A stretch of DNA of 49,829 nucleotides from Candidatus Shapirobacteria bacterium CG_4_10_14_0_8_um_filter_39_15 (GTDB lineage Bacteria; Patescibacteriota; Microgenomatia; UM-FILTER-39-15). The DNA lies in assembly GCA_002784465.1 (NCBI GenBank), contig PFLE01000004.1, positions 91,855-141,683 on the forward strand. Reading direction: 5' to 3'. Position numbers and translations under genes: made by a program. Of this stretch, positions 1-7,803 are shown one piece after another; positions within the stretch are counted from its first letter, which is position 1; each line of letters starts with the position of its first letter. The notes beneath the pieces are model-generated. The model made no database searches. It saw nothing but the letters and a program-made list of their open reading frames with translations, and was not told the DNA's origin.

Positions 1-1
1 T

Positions 2-517
2 AACGCGCTTGGAACTGCTTGCGGCGCTTCTGGTTGCTCTTCTGGAGTTTACTATGATGATGCTAATCGGTGTTCGTGGTATTCTACTATTTATTCCTAT
101 TCTGTAGGCGGATCACCAGTTCAGGCGTATCTGGGCAGGGGAAGTTGTAATGCAAACGGAACCGGCTCTTGTTATAAATTAACCGGCGGCTCAACTGGTT
201 ATACCGATAGTACTGGTTGCGGCGCTTCCGATTGTGGTGGGGAAACTTATTATTCAGGCGCCACCGCTTGTTCTTGGATTCCTTTCTCAACAAAATTATA
301 TACTGCTTCCGGATCAACAACAAAAACGGTCGGTTCGGGAACTTGTACTAGCGATGGCACCGGAAACTGTTACAAATTAACCGGTGGTTCCAGTTATTAC
401 ACCGGCAATGGGGTCTGTGGCAGCGGTGGCTGCGGTTCGGGGACTTATTACACCGGTTCCACCACCTGTCAATATTACGCCGGAGCGGCCTGCAATTATC
501 ATGTTAAAAATCCTTAA
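2..517 (+). CDS. Cysteine-rich repeat surface protein, C-terminal part
   Basis: The frame is open from the left window edge to the TAA at 515-517, so the start lies outside the window; 171 codons are visible. The product is rich in Gly, Ser, Thr and Tyr and has 14 Cys. It contains about two and a half tandem units of roughly 66 residues, recognisable by CYKLTGGS (twice), paired Cys-Gly motifs and TYYxG. There is no recognisable catalytic motif. Disulphide-rich repeats directly ahead of pilin genes suggest a secreted adhesin or pilus-tip protein; that role is inference. It ends one base before the ATG of the first pilin, so the two are probably co-transcribed. The family was not recognised. 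Confidence 0.75.
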   Translation, partial: NALGTACGASGCSSGVYYDDANRCSWYSTIYSYSVGGSPVQAYLGRGSCNANGTGSCYKLTGGSTGYTDSTGCGASDCGGETYYSGATACSWIPFSTKLYTASGSTTKTVGSGTCTSDGTGNCYKLTGGSSYYTGNGVCGSGGCGSGTYYTGSTTCQYYAGAACNYHVKNP

Positions 518-518
518 A

Positions 519-923
519 ATGAAAAAAATATTTGGTTATACATTAATTGAGCTCTTGGTTGTTATTTCAATCATCGGCATTCTAATGAGTTTTGCTTTAG
601 TGGCTTTTCAAGGAACCAGAAAATCAGCCAGGGACGCTCGGAGAAAAGCCGATTTAGAACAAATCCGGGCAGCTTTAGAATTATGTTACAGTACTTCGGG
701 TAGTTATCCGGGATCAATAACGACCGGCAGTCCCATTACCTGCGGTGCACCTCCTGCTACTTATTTACAGGCAGTTCCTGCCGATCCTTTGGGCGCCGAT
801 TATCTTTACACCGGGGCAGCCAACAGTTATACTCTTTGCGCTAATTTGGAAGGCGGAGCTGAAAATTCAGGCTGTCCGGGATCCTGTACCGGTATCTATA
901 ATTATAAAGTTTGCAATCCATAA
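519..923 (+). CDS. Type IV pilin-like protein (pilin 1)
   Basis: The product has 134 residues and starts MKKIFGYTLIELLVVISIIG, a short basic leader with a class III prepilin peptidase site (G before YTLIE, Glu5) and an N-terminal hydrophobic helix. Next comes the RKSARDARRKADLEQI helix common in pseudopilins and major pilins of Patescibacteria, then a globular part with several Cys. The start at 519 was chosen because it gives the normal 6-residue leader; the frame is open further upstream but that would add an unlikely 45 residues. It is the first of five pilin-like genes leading into pilMNO. It could be the major pilin or a minor one. Confidence 0.88.
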   Translation: MKKIFGYTLIELLVVISIIGILMSFALVAFQGTRKSARDARRKADLEQIRAALELCYSTSGSYPGSITTGSPITCGAPPATYLQAVPADPLGADYLYTGAANSYTLCANLEGGAENSGCPGSCTGIYNYKVCNP

Positions 924-926
924 TAT

Positions 927-1529
927 ATGAATAAATCTGCTCTTCATCCACTTTGTGGTTTCACTATTATAAGAACCTTGATTGCCATCAAGAACCTTGA
1001 TATAGTTCAGCCCTTATCTTCCGGCTTCACGATAATTGAATTATTAGTGGTCATGGTGATAACTTCTTTATTGTTTGGTGTTGGTATAACTAATTTTAAT
1101 GAATACAATCGAAGGCAAACTGTTGCACAAGCAGCCGAAACGATTAAGAATAATCTTCGTTTAGCCCAAAGCAAAGCCCAATCGGGAGAAAAGGATTGTA
1201 GTGTTGGAGTCTGTGATGGTGATGGTAATGGAAAATGTTTGACTACAAGCAAAACTCTTAATGGTTGGAATGTTGATTTACCAAGCAAAACGGTTTATGG
1301 AGTTTGCCAAGATAAAACATTTGGCTCTAGTTCTTTTAGTCTACCGGCCGGAATAACTTTAACCGCAGCACCAGCAACCACGGTAATTTTTTTTCCTTTA
1401 TCCTCCGCTGCGACGGCAACAACAATTTGCGTAAGTAAATATACCTATTTTTATAAATTATCAGTAACAGCTTTAGGAGAAATAAAAGATGGAGGTTTTG
1501 TTGCCAACATTACCGATTGCCAGAATTAA
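927..1529 (+). CDS. GspH/FimT-like pseudopilin with a doubled prepilin motif
   Basis: This is a 200-residue minor pilin candidate. The mature-type motif GFTIIELLVVM lies at residues 33-43, giving an unusually long leader. A second, degraded copy, GFTIIRTLIAI, precedes it at residues 11-21 and lacks the Glu5 that minor pilins normally carry. A 12-bp direct repeat (AAGAACCTTGAT at 971 and 990) lies between the two copies, pointing to a small internal duplication. The remainder has Cys-containing loops. It begins 3 nt after the previous stop and overlaps the next gene by 41 nt, consistent with a minor-pilin operon. Confidence 0.8.
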   Translation: MNKSALHPLCGFTIIRTLIAIKNLDIVQPLSSGFTIIELLVVMVITSLLFGVGITNFNEYNRRQTVAQAAETIKNNLRLAQSKAQSGEKDCSVGVCDGDGNGKCLTTSKTLNGWNVDLPSKTVYGVCQDKTFGSSSFSLPAGITLTAAPATTVIFFPLSSAATATTICVSKYTYFYKLSVTALGEIKDGGFVANITDCQN

Positions 1530-1923
1530 ACAATCAGGTCAAAGTTTAATTGAATTGGTCGCCGCTTTGACGATTATTATGATCGTGCTTCTTGCTTTAG
1601 CCGGCGCCGGTCTAATGTCGATAAGAAACTCCGATTTAGCTAAAAATAAAGCCCTGGCAACTAAATATGCCCAGGAAGGGATGGAAAAAGTGAGAGCTTA
1701 CCGCGACCAAAACGGCTGGACGGTTTTTTCCGGGGCCTGCGATACCCTTGGAACATCTCTTGCCTTGCCTGCCTTACCAGCGCCCTTGACTCGGGCGATT
1801 ACCTGCGACGACACAATAGCAACTAAATTAAAAGTTATTGTTACCGTTTCCTGGATTGATACCAAAAATATTTCTCATAATTCCCAACTGGTTACTTATT
1901 TTACAAACCAATCCTCATGGTAA
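1489..1923 (+). CDS. PilV-like pseudopilin
   Basis: The product has 144 residues with the prepilin motif GQSLIELVAALTIIMIVLLAL after a 17-residue leader. The segment AKNKALATKYAQEGMEKVRA is typical of PilV/GspI-type minor pilins. It should be processed by the prepilin peptidase and join the pilus tip or assembly complex. It overlaps the preceding gene by 41 nt and the following one by 7 nt, which implies coupled translation. The ATG at 1489 is the only reasonable start that keeps the leader. Confidence 0.8.
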   Translation: MEVLLPTLPIARIKQSGQSLIELVAALTIIMIVLLALAGAGLMSIRNSDLAKNKALATKYAQEGMEKVRAYRDQNGWTVFSGACDTLGTSLALPALPAPLTRAITCDDTIATKLKVIVTVSWIDTKNISHNSQLVTYFTNQSSW

Positions 1924-2468
1924 AAAATAATCACAATCAAAATGCGGGTTTTACTTTATTTGAAGTCATTATGGTAATCTTTTTATTTTCTTTAATCAGC
2001 GTGATCGGTACCAGTTTATTTTTTTCCATTATGAAAACCACCAGCAAGGCGGAAGCGGAAAAGGAAGTCAAGCAAAACGGAGATTACGCGATGTCAGTAA
2101 TGCAAACCATGATCAGAAACGCCAAGCAGGTTACCCCCTGTGAAACCGGCGCCTCTTCTTTAACGATTGTCAATCAAAAAGGATCTACAAATACAATTGA
2201 GTGTTTTTATGAAGACGGGGTCGCGAAAATTTCTTCGGATAGTGGGACTTTAAGCAATGCTTTAACCGGCAGCAACGTAACAGTGGGAACTCCCGGAGGA
2301 ACTTCTTGTACGGGTAGTTCTGGCAGTACTTTAGTTTTTAATTGCCAGGATACCAGTCCACAAACAGTGGACATTGCTTTCACTTTAACAAAATCAGGCA
2401 TTGGAACCAAAGTCGAAGAACAAGCCAGTGTTTTTTTCCAAACGTCAGTGACTTTGAGAAATTATTGA
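1917..2468 (+). CDS. PilW/GspJ-like pseudopilin
   Basis: The product has 183 residues. The motif GFTLFEVIMVIFLFSLISVIG follows an 11-residue leader, with Glu at position 5 of the mature form. The following helix (SKAEAEKEVKQNGDYAMSVM) and the Cys-containing body resemble PilW-type minor pilins. The start overlaps the end of the preceding pilin gene by 7 nt. A 170-nt repeat-bearing gap separates it from the PilX-like gene. The pilin class is judged from the N-terminus only. Confidence 0.8.
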   Translation: MVKNNHNQNAGFTLFEVIMVIFLFSLISVIGTSLFFSIMKTTSKAEAEKEVKQNGDYAMSVMQTMIRNAKQVTPCETGASSLTIVNQKGSTNTIECFYEDGVAKISSDSGTLSNALTGSNVTVGTPGGTSCTGSSGSTLVFNCQDTSPQTVDIAFTLTKSGIGTKVEEQASVFFQTSVTLRNY

Positions 2469-2470
2469 AA

Positions 2471-2592
2471 CAGTTAAGTAAAACGGTAGGCCAGATAATC
2501 AGGTTAAGTAAATCTGAGAACAGAATATCGGTAACACTACTGATTCCTGATCTCGGATCTCTTTTCCCGATATTCTGATCAACTGATATTCT
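2471..2592. repeat. Intergenic repeat with perfect inverted repeat (family 3)
   Basis: The gap between two pilin genes contains a perfect 11-bp inverted repeat, CAGAATATCGG at 2521-2531 and its complement at 2567-2577. Around it are motifs such as AATCAGG and AGTAAATC that recur at 18310-18418 and 30823-30918. It may form a hairpin within the pilus transcript. It has no protein-coding potential that I can see. Confidence 0.6.
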
Positions 2593-2640
2593 TGAAAGAT
2601 ATATGTCGAATATGTTACATTGATAATAGTAAATCTGCCA

Positions 2641-3525
2641 ATGATATACCCTAAAAAAAATCAGTCAGGACAAGCGCTTCTTATTGTGCTTCTTATTATG
2701 GCGGTTTCTTTGACAATCGGCCTGTCGGTTATTTCCAGTTCGGTGACAGATATCAGTTTGTCGGGAAAAAGCGATGACTCGGCCCGAGCATTTTCGGCGG
2801 CGGAAGCCGGTATTGAGGAAGGATTGGTGACGGGAAATAGCACCGGCGTCTTACCTATTGGTGAAACCGGCGCAACCTACCAAACCGCCACGGTTAATTT
2901 GGGTGCCGGCCAAACTGCTTTTGCGTTTCCGGGAGAATACCGAATTGATCAGATACAAACGTTTTGGTTGGCCAGTTATAACAGTACTAATGGAACATAT
3001 ACTAAAGTTTATGATCGGACAAAACTGCGGGTGGTTTGGGGTAATCCTAACGGCACTGACAATCCAGCTTTGGAAGCGACCATTTATTATAAAGATGGTT
3101 CGGATTATAAAGTTGGCCGATTTGCTTTAGATCCAAATCCCGCTGCAACAGACTATTTTTGCCAGCCAAACTCAACTAATTGTCCGGCAACCGTTAGCAA
3201 TTTTTCCACCGGTGGGGAAACGGTTGACGGTAAGGATTTTAAATACGGAGCGACTCTCGATTTGAGTGGTTTTAGAAATGGAGGAACCAAATATTTGCTC
3301 TTTGCGCGTTTAAGAGTGCTTTATTCAGCCAGTGCCCAGGTTTTGGGAGCCGTGGCGGTCAGCGGGACGGGAACCAGCAATTTTCCTAGCCAAGGAATCA
3401 AGATCAGCGCGGTCGGTCAATCAGGTTCGGCAACCAGAAAAGTAGAAGTGAAACGCTTATTACCGGCTCCCCCATCGTTTCTAGATTATACGGTTTATTC
3501 GGAAGGAGGTTTGGTTCACCAGTGA
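2641..3525 (+). CDS. PilX-like pilus assembly protein
   Basis: The product has 294 residues. The N-terminus GQALLIVLLIMAVSLTIGLS resembles PilX N-terminal domains (short leader, hydrophobic helix), followed by SDDSARAFSAAEAGIEEGL, the RAFxAAEAGIE signature of PilX and related minor pilins. The long C-terminal region is beta-rich and not recognised. The ATG at 2641 was chosen over an upstream TTG because it gives the usual short leader. Its TGA overlaps the GTG start of pilM (GTGA), tying it to the pilMNO part of the operon. Confidence 0.8.
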   Translation: MIYPKKNQSGQALLIVLLIMAVSLTIGLSVISSSVTDISLSGKSDDSARAFSAAEAGIEEGLVTGNSTGVLPIGETGATYQTATVNLGAGQTAFAFPGEYRIDQIQTFWLASYNSTNGTYTKVYDRTKLRVVWGNPNGTDNPALEATIYYKDGSDYKVGRFALDPNPAATDYFCQPNSTNCPATVSNFSTGGETVDGKDFKYGATLDLSGFRNGGTKYLLFARLRVLYSASAQVLGAVAVSGTGTSNFPSQGIKISAVGQSGSATRKVEVKRLLPAPPSFLDYTVYSEGGLVHQ

Positions 3526-4556
3526 ACGTTTTTGGTTTAGATATTGGTTTAAATACGATTAAAATTTGCCAAGTTTTTCGTCAGGGAAATAAAATTAAGC
3601 CTTTGTCGGCAGGAATGTTTACTGCAGGAATAGTTGCTTCTCCCTTACCTGGGTTATTATCCGAAGCCGAAACGGATTTGATTTCCTTGGCCGGGATCAT
3701 TAAAAAATTACATTCCGATACTAAAGTTTCCACAAAAAAGGGCGTTTTAGGAATACCAGAAGCGCAAATATTTTCTCGAGTAATTGAGATGCCAAAAATG
3801 AAAGAGGAAGAATTGGCCGAGGCGCTTCCCTGGGAAGCCGAACAAATGATTCCTTTACCGTTGACAGAGGTGAATCTTGATTGGCAGGTGTTAGGCGAAG
3901 TCGCCGGAGAAGGCGGAATACCGAAAATAAAAGTTTTTCTGATCGCGGCACCGATCATCGTGATTCAGAAATATCAAAAAGTGATGGAGTTGGCCGGTTT
4001 GGAATTAGCGGCAATCGAAACTAATTTATTGGCTTCCAGCCGCGCCTTACTTCCGCCCAATTGCGCCCCAACAATGATTGTTGACATGGGTTCTTCTTCA
4101 ACCGAAATTGGGATTGTTGATAAAGGTATGCTGGTTTTTACCCGATCGATTCCGACGGCAGGTGAAGCGTTAACCAGAGCGATTTCTACCTCGCTGTCAA
4201 TGGAGATTGCTCAAGCGGAACAATATAAAATCGCTTACGGACTTGAGGATAGCCCGTTGGAAGGAAAAATCAGAAAAGTTTTGTTGCCGGTAATGGAAGT
4301 AATTGCCGGAGAAATTAAAAAAGTTCACTTATATTGGAATGATAACGAAAAGGAACCGATAAAAAATGTGGTTCTGTCCGGCGGAACCGCTAATTTACCC
4401 GGCACGACCGCGTTGCTGACACAGGCCCTGGGAATTGAAGTTCAAATAGGCAATCCTTTGGCAGCATTGGAAATGGATGAAAAACTTCGGGCCGGATTGG
4501 TTAATAAATCCGGATTATTAACTGTCGCCGTCGGGCTTTCGGAAAAGGAGGTATAG
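3522..4556 (+). CDS. pilM: Type IV pilus inner-membrane platform protein PilM
   Basis: The product is a 344-residue actin-like ATPase of the PilM/SHS2 family. It shows FGLDIGLNTIKICQV (phosphate-1 loop), MIVDMGSSSTEIGIV (phosphate-2) and VVLSGGTANLPG (adenosine motif). PilM sits in the cytoplasm and binds the N-terminal tail of PilN, linking the assembly motor to the envelope parts of the pilus machine. It starts with GTG overlapping the previous stop and is followed after one base by pilN, the conserved pilM-N-O order. The motor ATPases PilB and PilT are not in the window. Confidence 0.93.
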   Translation: MNVFGLDIGLNTIKICQVFRQGNKIKPLSAGMFTAGIVASPLPGLLSEAETDLISLAGIIKKLHSDTKVSTKKGVLGIPEAQIFSRVIEMPKMKEEELAEALPWEAEQMIPLPLTEVNLDWQVLGEVAGEGGIPKIKVFLIAAPIIVIQKYQKVMELAGLELAAIETNLLASSRALLPPNCAPTMIVDMGSSSTEIGIVDKGMLVFTRSIPTAGEALTRAISTSLSMEIAQAEQYKIAYGLEDSPLEGKIRKVLLPVMEVIAGEIKKVHLYWNDNEKEPIKNVVLSGGTANLPGTTALLTQALGIEVQIGNPLAALEMDEKLRAGLVNKSGLLTVAVGLSEKEV

Positions 4557-4557
4557 G

Positions 4558-5094
4558 ATGACCAATCGAGGAATTAATCTTCTGGTTCGAAAACAGCTGG
4601 ATACCAATCAAAATGCGGTCTTGGAAAAATATAAAAAGGGCTTGGTTTCGGCCGCTGTTTTTTACATCTGTTTAGTGGGAATCGTTTTTACCGCCTATTT
4701 AATTTTGGTATTTCAGGAAAATAAAGTAAAAGGAGATATTGCTAAGGCAGAAACAACAATTAAAAGCTTTAAAAAAACCGAAACGGTTCAAACCGCTCTT
4801 AAAAATAGGGTGAATACGATCAACGTATTATTGAAAGGGCAAAATGATTCCAGTTCCTCCCTTGGAAAAATTCAAAAACTTTTTCCCGAAGGGACGGTAA
4901 TTAATAAAATCAGTTTTGTTTCCGATGGAATGAATTTTGAGATTTCCGTACCGACTTTTGAGCAATTATCGGTGGTTTTTCAATCCGTAAAAGAGAACAA
5001 AGCCGATTTTGAGCAATTAATCGTCGGACCGGTGACACGGGAGCCAAGCGGTAGCTATACGATTACTTTTGATGGCAAACTAGCCGCTAAATAA
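4558..5094 (+). CDS. pilN: Type IV pilus assembly protein PilN
   Basis: The product has 178 residues. A short cytoplasmic segment begins with INLL (the PilM-binding motif is usually of the form INLLP), followed by one membrane helix at about residues 31-53, a coiled-coil stretch and a small ferredoxin-like domain. This matches PilN, which forms heterodimers with PilO in the inner membrane. Its stop codon shares a base with the pilO start (TAATG). The protein is weakly conserved in sequence, so the call leans on order and topology. Confidence 0.85.
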   Translation: MTNRGINLLVRKQLDTNQNAVLEKYKKGLVSAAVFYICLVGIVFTAYLILVFQENKVKGDIAKAETTIKSFKKTETVQTALKNRVNTINVLLKGQNDSSSSLGKIQKLFPEGTVINKISFVSDGMNFEISVPTFEQLSVVFQSVKENKADFEQLIVGPVTREPSGSYTITFDGKLAAK

Positions 5095-5783
5095 TGAAAA
5101 ACTTAAAAGAATTAGTTCTAAAAAGTAAACAGTTGACAACCTTTCTAATTGGTTTGATCGTTATCTTATTTAGTTATAAATTAGTTTTACCAAAATTAAC
5201 GACGGCTTTGGAAATTTATCGGCAAATCGGGGTCGAAAGAACCCGTTTAGCGATTCTTAAAACAAAAACGATCGATTTACAAAATCTGAACGAAAAAGAA
5301 CTTCAGGATAATAACAACCTGGCGTTAAAAGCAGTTCCCCCGCAGAAAAATGTCATTAATGTCATTTCCTCCTTAGATAATTTGGCCAATCAAAACGGGG
5401 TTTTAATTGACAATCTGACGATTTCTTCCGGTGGAAAAGAATCAACCGTCTCGACTCAAGGATTAAATCATTATGAATTTTCTTTACAAGTGATTGCCGG
5501 GATAGATCAAATTAACACCCTTATGGATAAAATTAAAACGTCATTGCCCATTTTGACGGTTAAAGGATTAACGGTTGATAATATCCAGCAGCAAACCGAT
5601 TTAAATATCCAAACCTATTATCTGAATTTTCCGCAAACTATCGGCGCGGTCGATACCCCGGTTCAAAAATTAACCAAGGACGAGGAGGATAGTCTTAAAA
5701 AACTTGCTTCGTACACGGCGATTTCCGAATTAAATATCGGTAGTGAAACCGGCGGCGGAAAAATCAACCCGTTCAGCCAGTAG
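5094..5783 (+). CDS. pilO: Type IV pilus assembly protein PilO
   Basis: The product has 229 residues: one N-terminal membrane helix (about residues 16-33), a coiled coil, and a ferredoxin-like domain with KSSLPILTVKG-type strands (here KTSLPILTVKGLTV). It partners PilN. It is the last gene of the pilus operon. Its TAG ends at the base directly before the stop codon of the convergent khpA gene, so there is no room for a separate terminator between the two operons. Confidence 0.85.
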   Translation: MKNLKELVLKSKQLTTFLIGLIVILFSYKLVLPKLTTALEIYRQIGVERTRLAILKTKTIDLQNLNEKELQDNNNLALKAVPPQKNVINVISSLDNLANQNGVLIDNLTISSGGKESTVSTQGLNHYEFSLQVIAGIDQINTLMDKIKTSLPILTVKGLTVDNIQQQTDLNIQTYYLNFPQTIGAVDTPVQKLTKDEEDSLKKLASYTAISELNIGSETGGGKINPFSQ

Positions 5784-6014
5784 CTATTCCTGAAGAATCA
5801 GTTGAATTCTTTTATTTTCTTTTACGGCGCGAGCGAACATCAGTGACCGCAGCGAGCGAATAATTTTTCCACCTTTACCGATTAATTTTCCCATGTCAGC
5901 TGAATCGGCTTTCACCGTAAATATCACCATACCGTTATCTTCACTTTCGGTAATTTCTACCTTTTTAGGATTGTCAACCAGGGAATTGATTAAATATTCA
6001 AGTAAATCTTTCAT
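5784..6014 (-). CDS. khpA: KH-domain RNA-binding protein KhpA
   Basis: The product has 76 residues with one KH domain. The GxxG loop appears as GKLIGKGGKIIRSLR. KhpA binds RNA, often with KhpB, and is commonly encoded next to rpsP. Its ATG overlaps the rpsP stop (ATGA), so translation is coupled. Length and neighbours match the family. Confidence 0.92.
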   Translation of the reverse strand: MKDLLEYLINSLVDNPKKVEITESEDNGMVIFTVKADSADMGKLIGKGGKIIRSLRSLMFARAVKENKRIQLILQE

Positions 6015-6235
6015 TTGGTTTTTTCAACGAGTTTTTTTAATGTTTCCGAAGGAAGAGCGCCTTTAGAAATCCATTCTTGATAAAGTTTTTTATTAATAGA
6101 AAATTCCGGATTTTCTTTTTTGGGGGCATAAAAACCTAAATAATCTTTTGCTTGGCCGTCTTTTTCACTAATAATAATTCGGTAAACTTTTTGTCCGTGC
6201 CGGCCTGATTTAGAAAGATGAATTCTTAGTCCCAT
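6011..6235 (-). CDS. rpsP: 30S ribosomal protein S16
   Basis: The product has 74 residues. It starts MGLRIHLSKSGRHGQKVYRI, the S16 signature (RI.L.R.G....P.YRI), and contains DYLGFYAPKKE matching the family's LGxYxP. S16 assists assembly of the 30S body. It lies between rnc and khpA, and a TATAAT at 6245-6250 lies 9 nt ahead of the start, so an internal promoter is possible. Confidence 0.95.
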   Translation of the reverse strand: MGLRIHLSKSGRHGQKVYRIIISEKDGQAKDYLGFYAPKKENPEFSINKKLYQEWISKGALPSETLKKLVEKTK

Positions 6236-6256
6236 AATTTGTTTATTATACCTGAT

Positions 6257-6937
6257 TTATTTAATTAGCTCAAGAGCCGCTTGAGCGGCGTTTTCTTCCG
6301 CTTCCTGTTTGGATCGGCCTTCGGCTTGAGCAACTTTCTTTTTGTCAAGAAAAACACCGACGGTAAAAATTTTAGCATGATCCGGACCAACCTCCTGTAT
6401 TACTTTATAATTAGGGGTGACCTTTTCTTTTTCCTGAACAATTTCCTGGAATAAACTTTTGGCATCTTTCAGATTATTACCAAGAATTACCGGAATCTTG
6501 GGTAAAAAATGTTTCTTAACAAACTTATCCGCCGCTTCAAATCCCTGATCCAAATAAACCGCGCCGATAATCGCTTCCAAACAATTGGCCAATAAAGTTT
6601 GGTTATCCCTTCCCCCGCCTTCATCCTCACCTCGGCTTAAAAGTAGAAACTTTCCCAATTCCAATTCTTTGGCAATTTCCGAAAGCGTTTTCGTACAGAC
6701 AATTTTGGCCCTTAAAGCCGTCAAGTCCCCTTCCGGCAGATCGGGATAATCTTCATAAATTTTTCGAGAAATTAATAATTCCAAGACCGCATCACCTAAA
6801 TATTCAAGCCGTTCGTTTGATTGAAGTTTTTTGTCCTGATGCTCATTAAGATATGAACGGTGAGTTAAGGCGCGGAACAGAAGATCGGAATGGTCAAAGG
6901 CGTAAAATAATTTTTTTTCTAATTCTTTGTTATCCAT
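6257..6937 (-). CDS. rnc: Ribonuclease III
   Basis: The product has 226 residues. The RNase III domain covers about residues 1-150 with the signature NERLEYLGDAVLELLIS (catalytic Glu and Asp), the second acidic motif in NCLEAIIGAVYLDQG, and a C-terminal double-stranded RNA-binding domain from about residue 157. It cleaves double-stranded RNA in rRNA processing. It starts one base after the stop of the ACP-like gene; the acp-rnc order is also common in Firmicutes. Confidence 0.96.
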   Translation of the reverse strand: MDNKELEKKLFYAFDHSDLLFRALTHRSYLNEHQDKKLQSNERLEYLGDAVLELLISRKIYEDYPDLPEGDLTALRAKIVCTKTLSEIAKELELGKFLLLSRGEDEGGGRDNQTLLANCLEAIIGAVYLDQGFEAADKFVKKHFLPKIPVILGNNLKDAKSLFQEIVQEKEKVTPNYKVIQEVGPDHAKIFTVGVFLDKKKVAQAEGRSKQEAEENAAQAALELIK

Positions 6938-6938
6938 A

Positions 6939-7178
6939 TTACAATAAAGGGTCGGAAACCAAAGTGATTAAATCTTCAACTGTTCTGATTTCTTCAAAAC
7001 TATCTTGGTGAAGTTTGATTTGTAATTCCTGTTCCAGTATCATGACGATTTCGGGAATATCTATCCGCTGGATATTCAAATCCCGGACTAAATCCGCTTC
7101 GGGAGCGATCTCTTCTTTGTTCATGCCCGCATGATTGGCAATAATTTCAATAATTTTTTCTCTTAATTTTTCGTCCAT
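6939..7178 (-). CDS. Acyl carrier-like protein lacking the phosphopantetheine serine
   Basis: The product has 79 residues with the ACP fold pattern: an amphipathic first helix (MDEKLREKIIEIIANHAG), an acidic loop, then helices resembling the recognition helix. Where ACPs have D-S-L this protein reads DLNIQRIDIPEIV; the serine that carries 4'-phosphopantetheine is replaced by Arg (codon CGG). It therefore cannot be charged in the usual way. It overlaps nusB by 16 nt and sits just ahead of rnc. It may serve as a structural or regulatory relic of an ACP. The fold is inferred from sequence; no function is assigned. Confidence 0.78.
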   Translation of the reverse strand: MDEKLREKIIEIIANHAGMNKEEIAPEADLVRDLNIQRIDIPEIVMILEQELQIKLHQDSFEEIRTVEDLITLVSDPLL

Positions 7179-7528
7179 TTTTTTAAAGTTGTTCCTAAAA
7201 CGCCATTGACAAAAGAAGGCGATGATTCCGCTCCGAATTCTTTGGCCAATTCTACTGCTTCATCAATAATCACTTTTAGGGGTTCGCTTTTAACAATTGT
7301 TAATTCATAAATAGCCAAGCGCAAAACCGCCAAATCCAATCGGTTTATTTGTTCAATCGGCCATTCCGGGGCGCAATCGGTAATAACTTTATCAATCGTG
7401 GCAAAATTTTTAATTACGTTGCGCGCTATCTCCGAGTCAACAGCGACTTTATCGGAAAAGCCCCAGGCAAATAAGCATCGGATCGCATTTCTTCGTCTCT
7501 GATGTCTGGGATCAAAAGGTGTTTTCAC
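7163..7528 (-). CDS. nusB: Transcription antitermination factor NusB
   Basis: The product has 121 residues. It has NusB features: an N-terminal helix RRRNAIRCLFAWGF, INRLDLAVLRLAIYEL, and VIIDEAVELAKEFGAESSPSFVNGVL, all strongly conserved. NusB binds boxA RNA with S10 and supports rRNA transcription. It starts with GTG overlapping the rpmF stop (GTGA). Confidence 0.94.
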   Translation of the reverse strand: MKTPFDPRHQRRRNAIRCLFAWGFSDKVAVDSEIARNVIKNFATIDKVITDCAPEWPIEQINRLDLAVLRLAIYELTIVKSEPLKVIIDEAVELAKEFGAESSPSFVNGVLGTTLKKWTKN

Positions 7529-7701
7529 TTTTTAAGAACCGGTTTGTCATTATAATAGCCGCATTTTGGACACACCTGATGCGCCGGTTTTAAAGCACCG
7601 CAATTGGAGCACGCCGATAAATTCGGCAACCCGATTTTTTGGGAAGCCCGTCTTTTGCCCGACCGCCTAGTTGAATGTCTGCGTTTTGGTAAAGGGGTCA
7701 T
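7525..7701 (-). CDS. rpmF: 50S ribosomal protein L32
   Basis: The product has 58 residues. It starts MTPLPKRRHSTRRSGKRRAS and has the zinc ribbon CSNCG...CPKCGYY, with four Cys. Upstream in-frame codons would add 19 residues not found in L32, and a TAAAAT box at 7709-7714 ends 7 nt before this ATG, which supports the start. It is the first gene of the rpmF-nusB-acp-rnc-rpsP-khpA operon. Confidence 0.94.
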   Translation of the reverse strand: MTPLPKRRHSTRRSGKRRASQKIGLPNLSACSNCGALKPAHQVCPKCGYYNDKPVLKK

Positions 7702-7708
7702 GGGGTAT

Positions 7709-7714
7709 ATTTTA
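7709..7714 (-). promoter_or_regulatory. -10 box of the rpmF operon
   Basis: On the minus strand TAAAAT lies 7 nt before the rpmF ATG, so transcription should begin at or next to the start codon. This is the same geometry as many other genes here. Confidence 0.55.
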
Positions 7715-7771
7715 ACTTTTTTAATTGGTGGTTGCAAGACGGAAAATGTTTTTTTCAATGCAGAAATGGTG

Positions 7772-7786
7772 CTATCGCAACGATAG
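7772..7786 (+). promoter_or_regulatory. Perfect 6-bp inverted repeat ahead of the accessory gene
   Basis: CTATCG, a CAA loop, then CGATAG form a perfect hairpin ending 17 nt before the ATG at 7804. It could be an operator or a short RNA hairpin controlling the downstream gene. It lies in the gap between divergent genes. Confidence 0.4.
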
Positions 7787-7803
7787 TCAGTTTTGGAGAA
7801 ATC

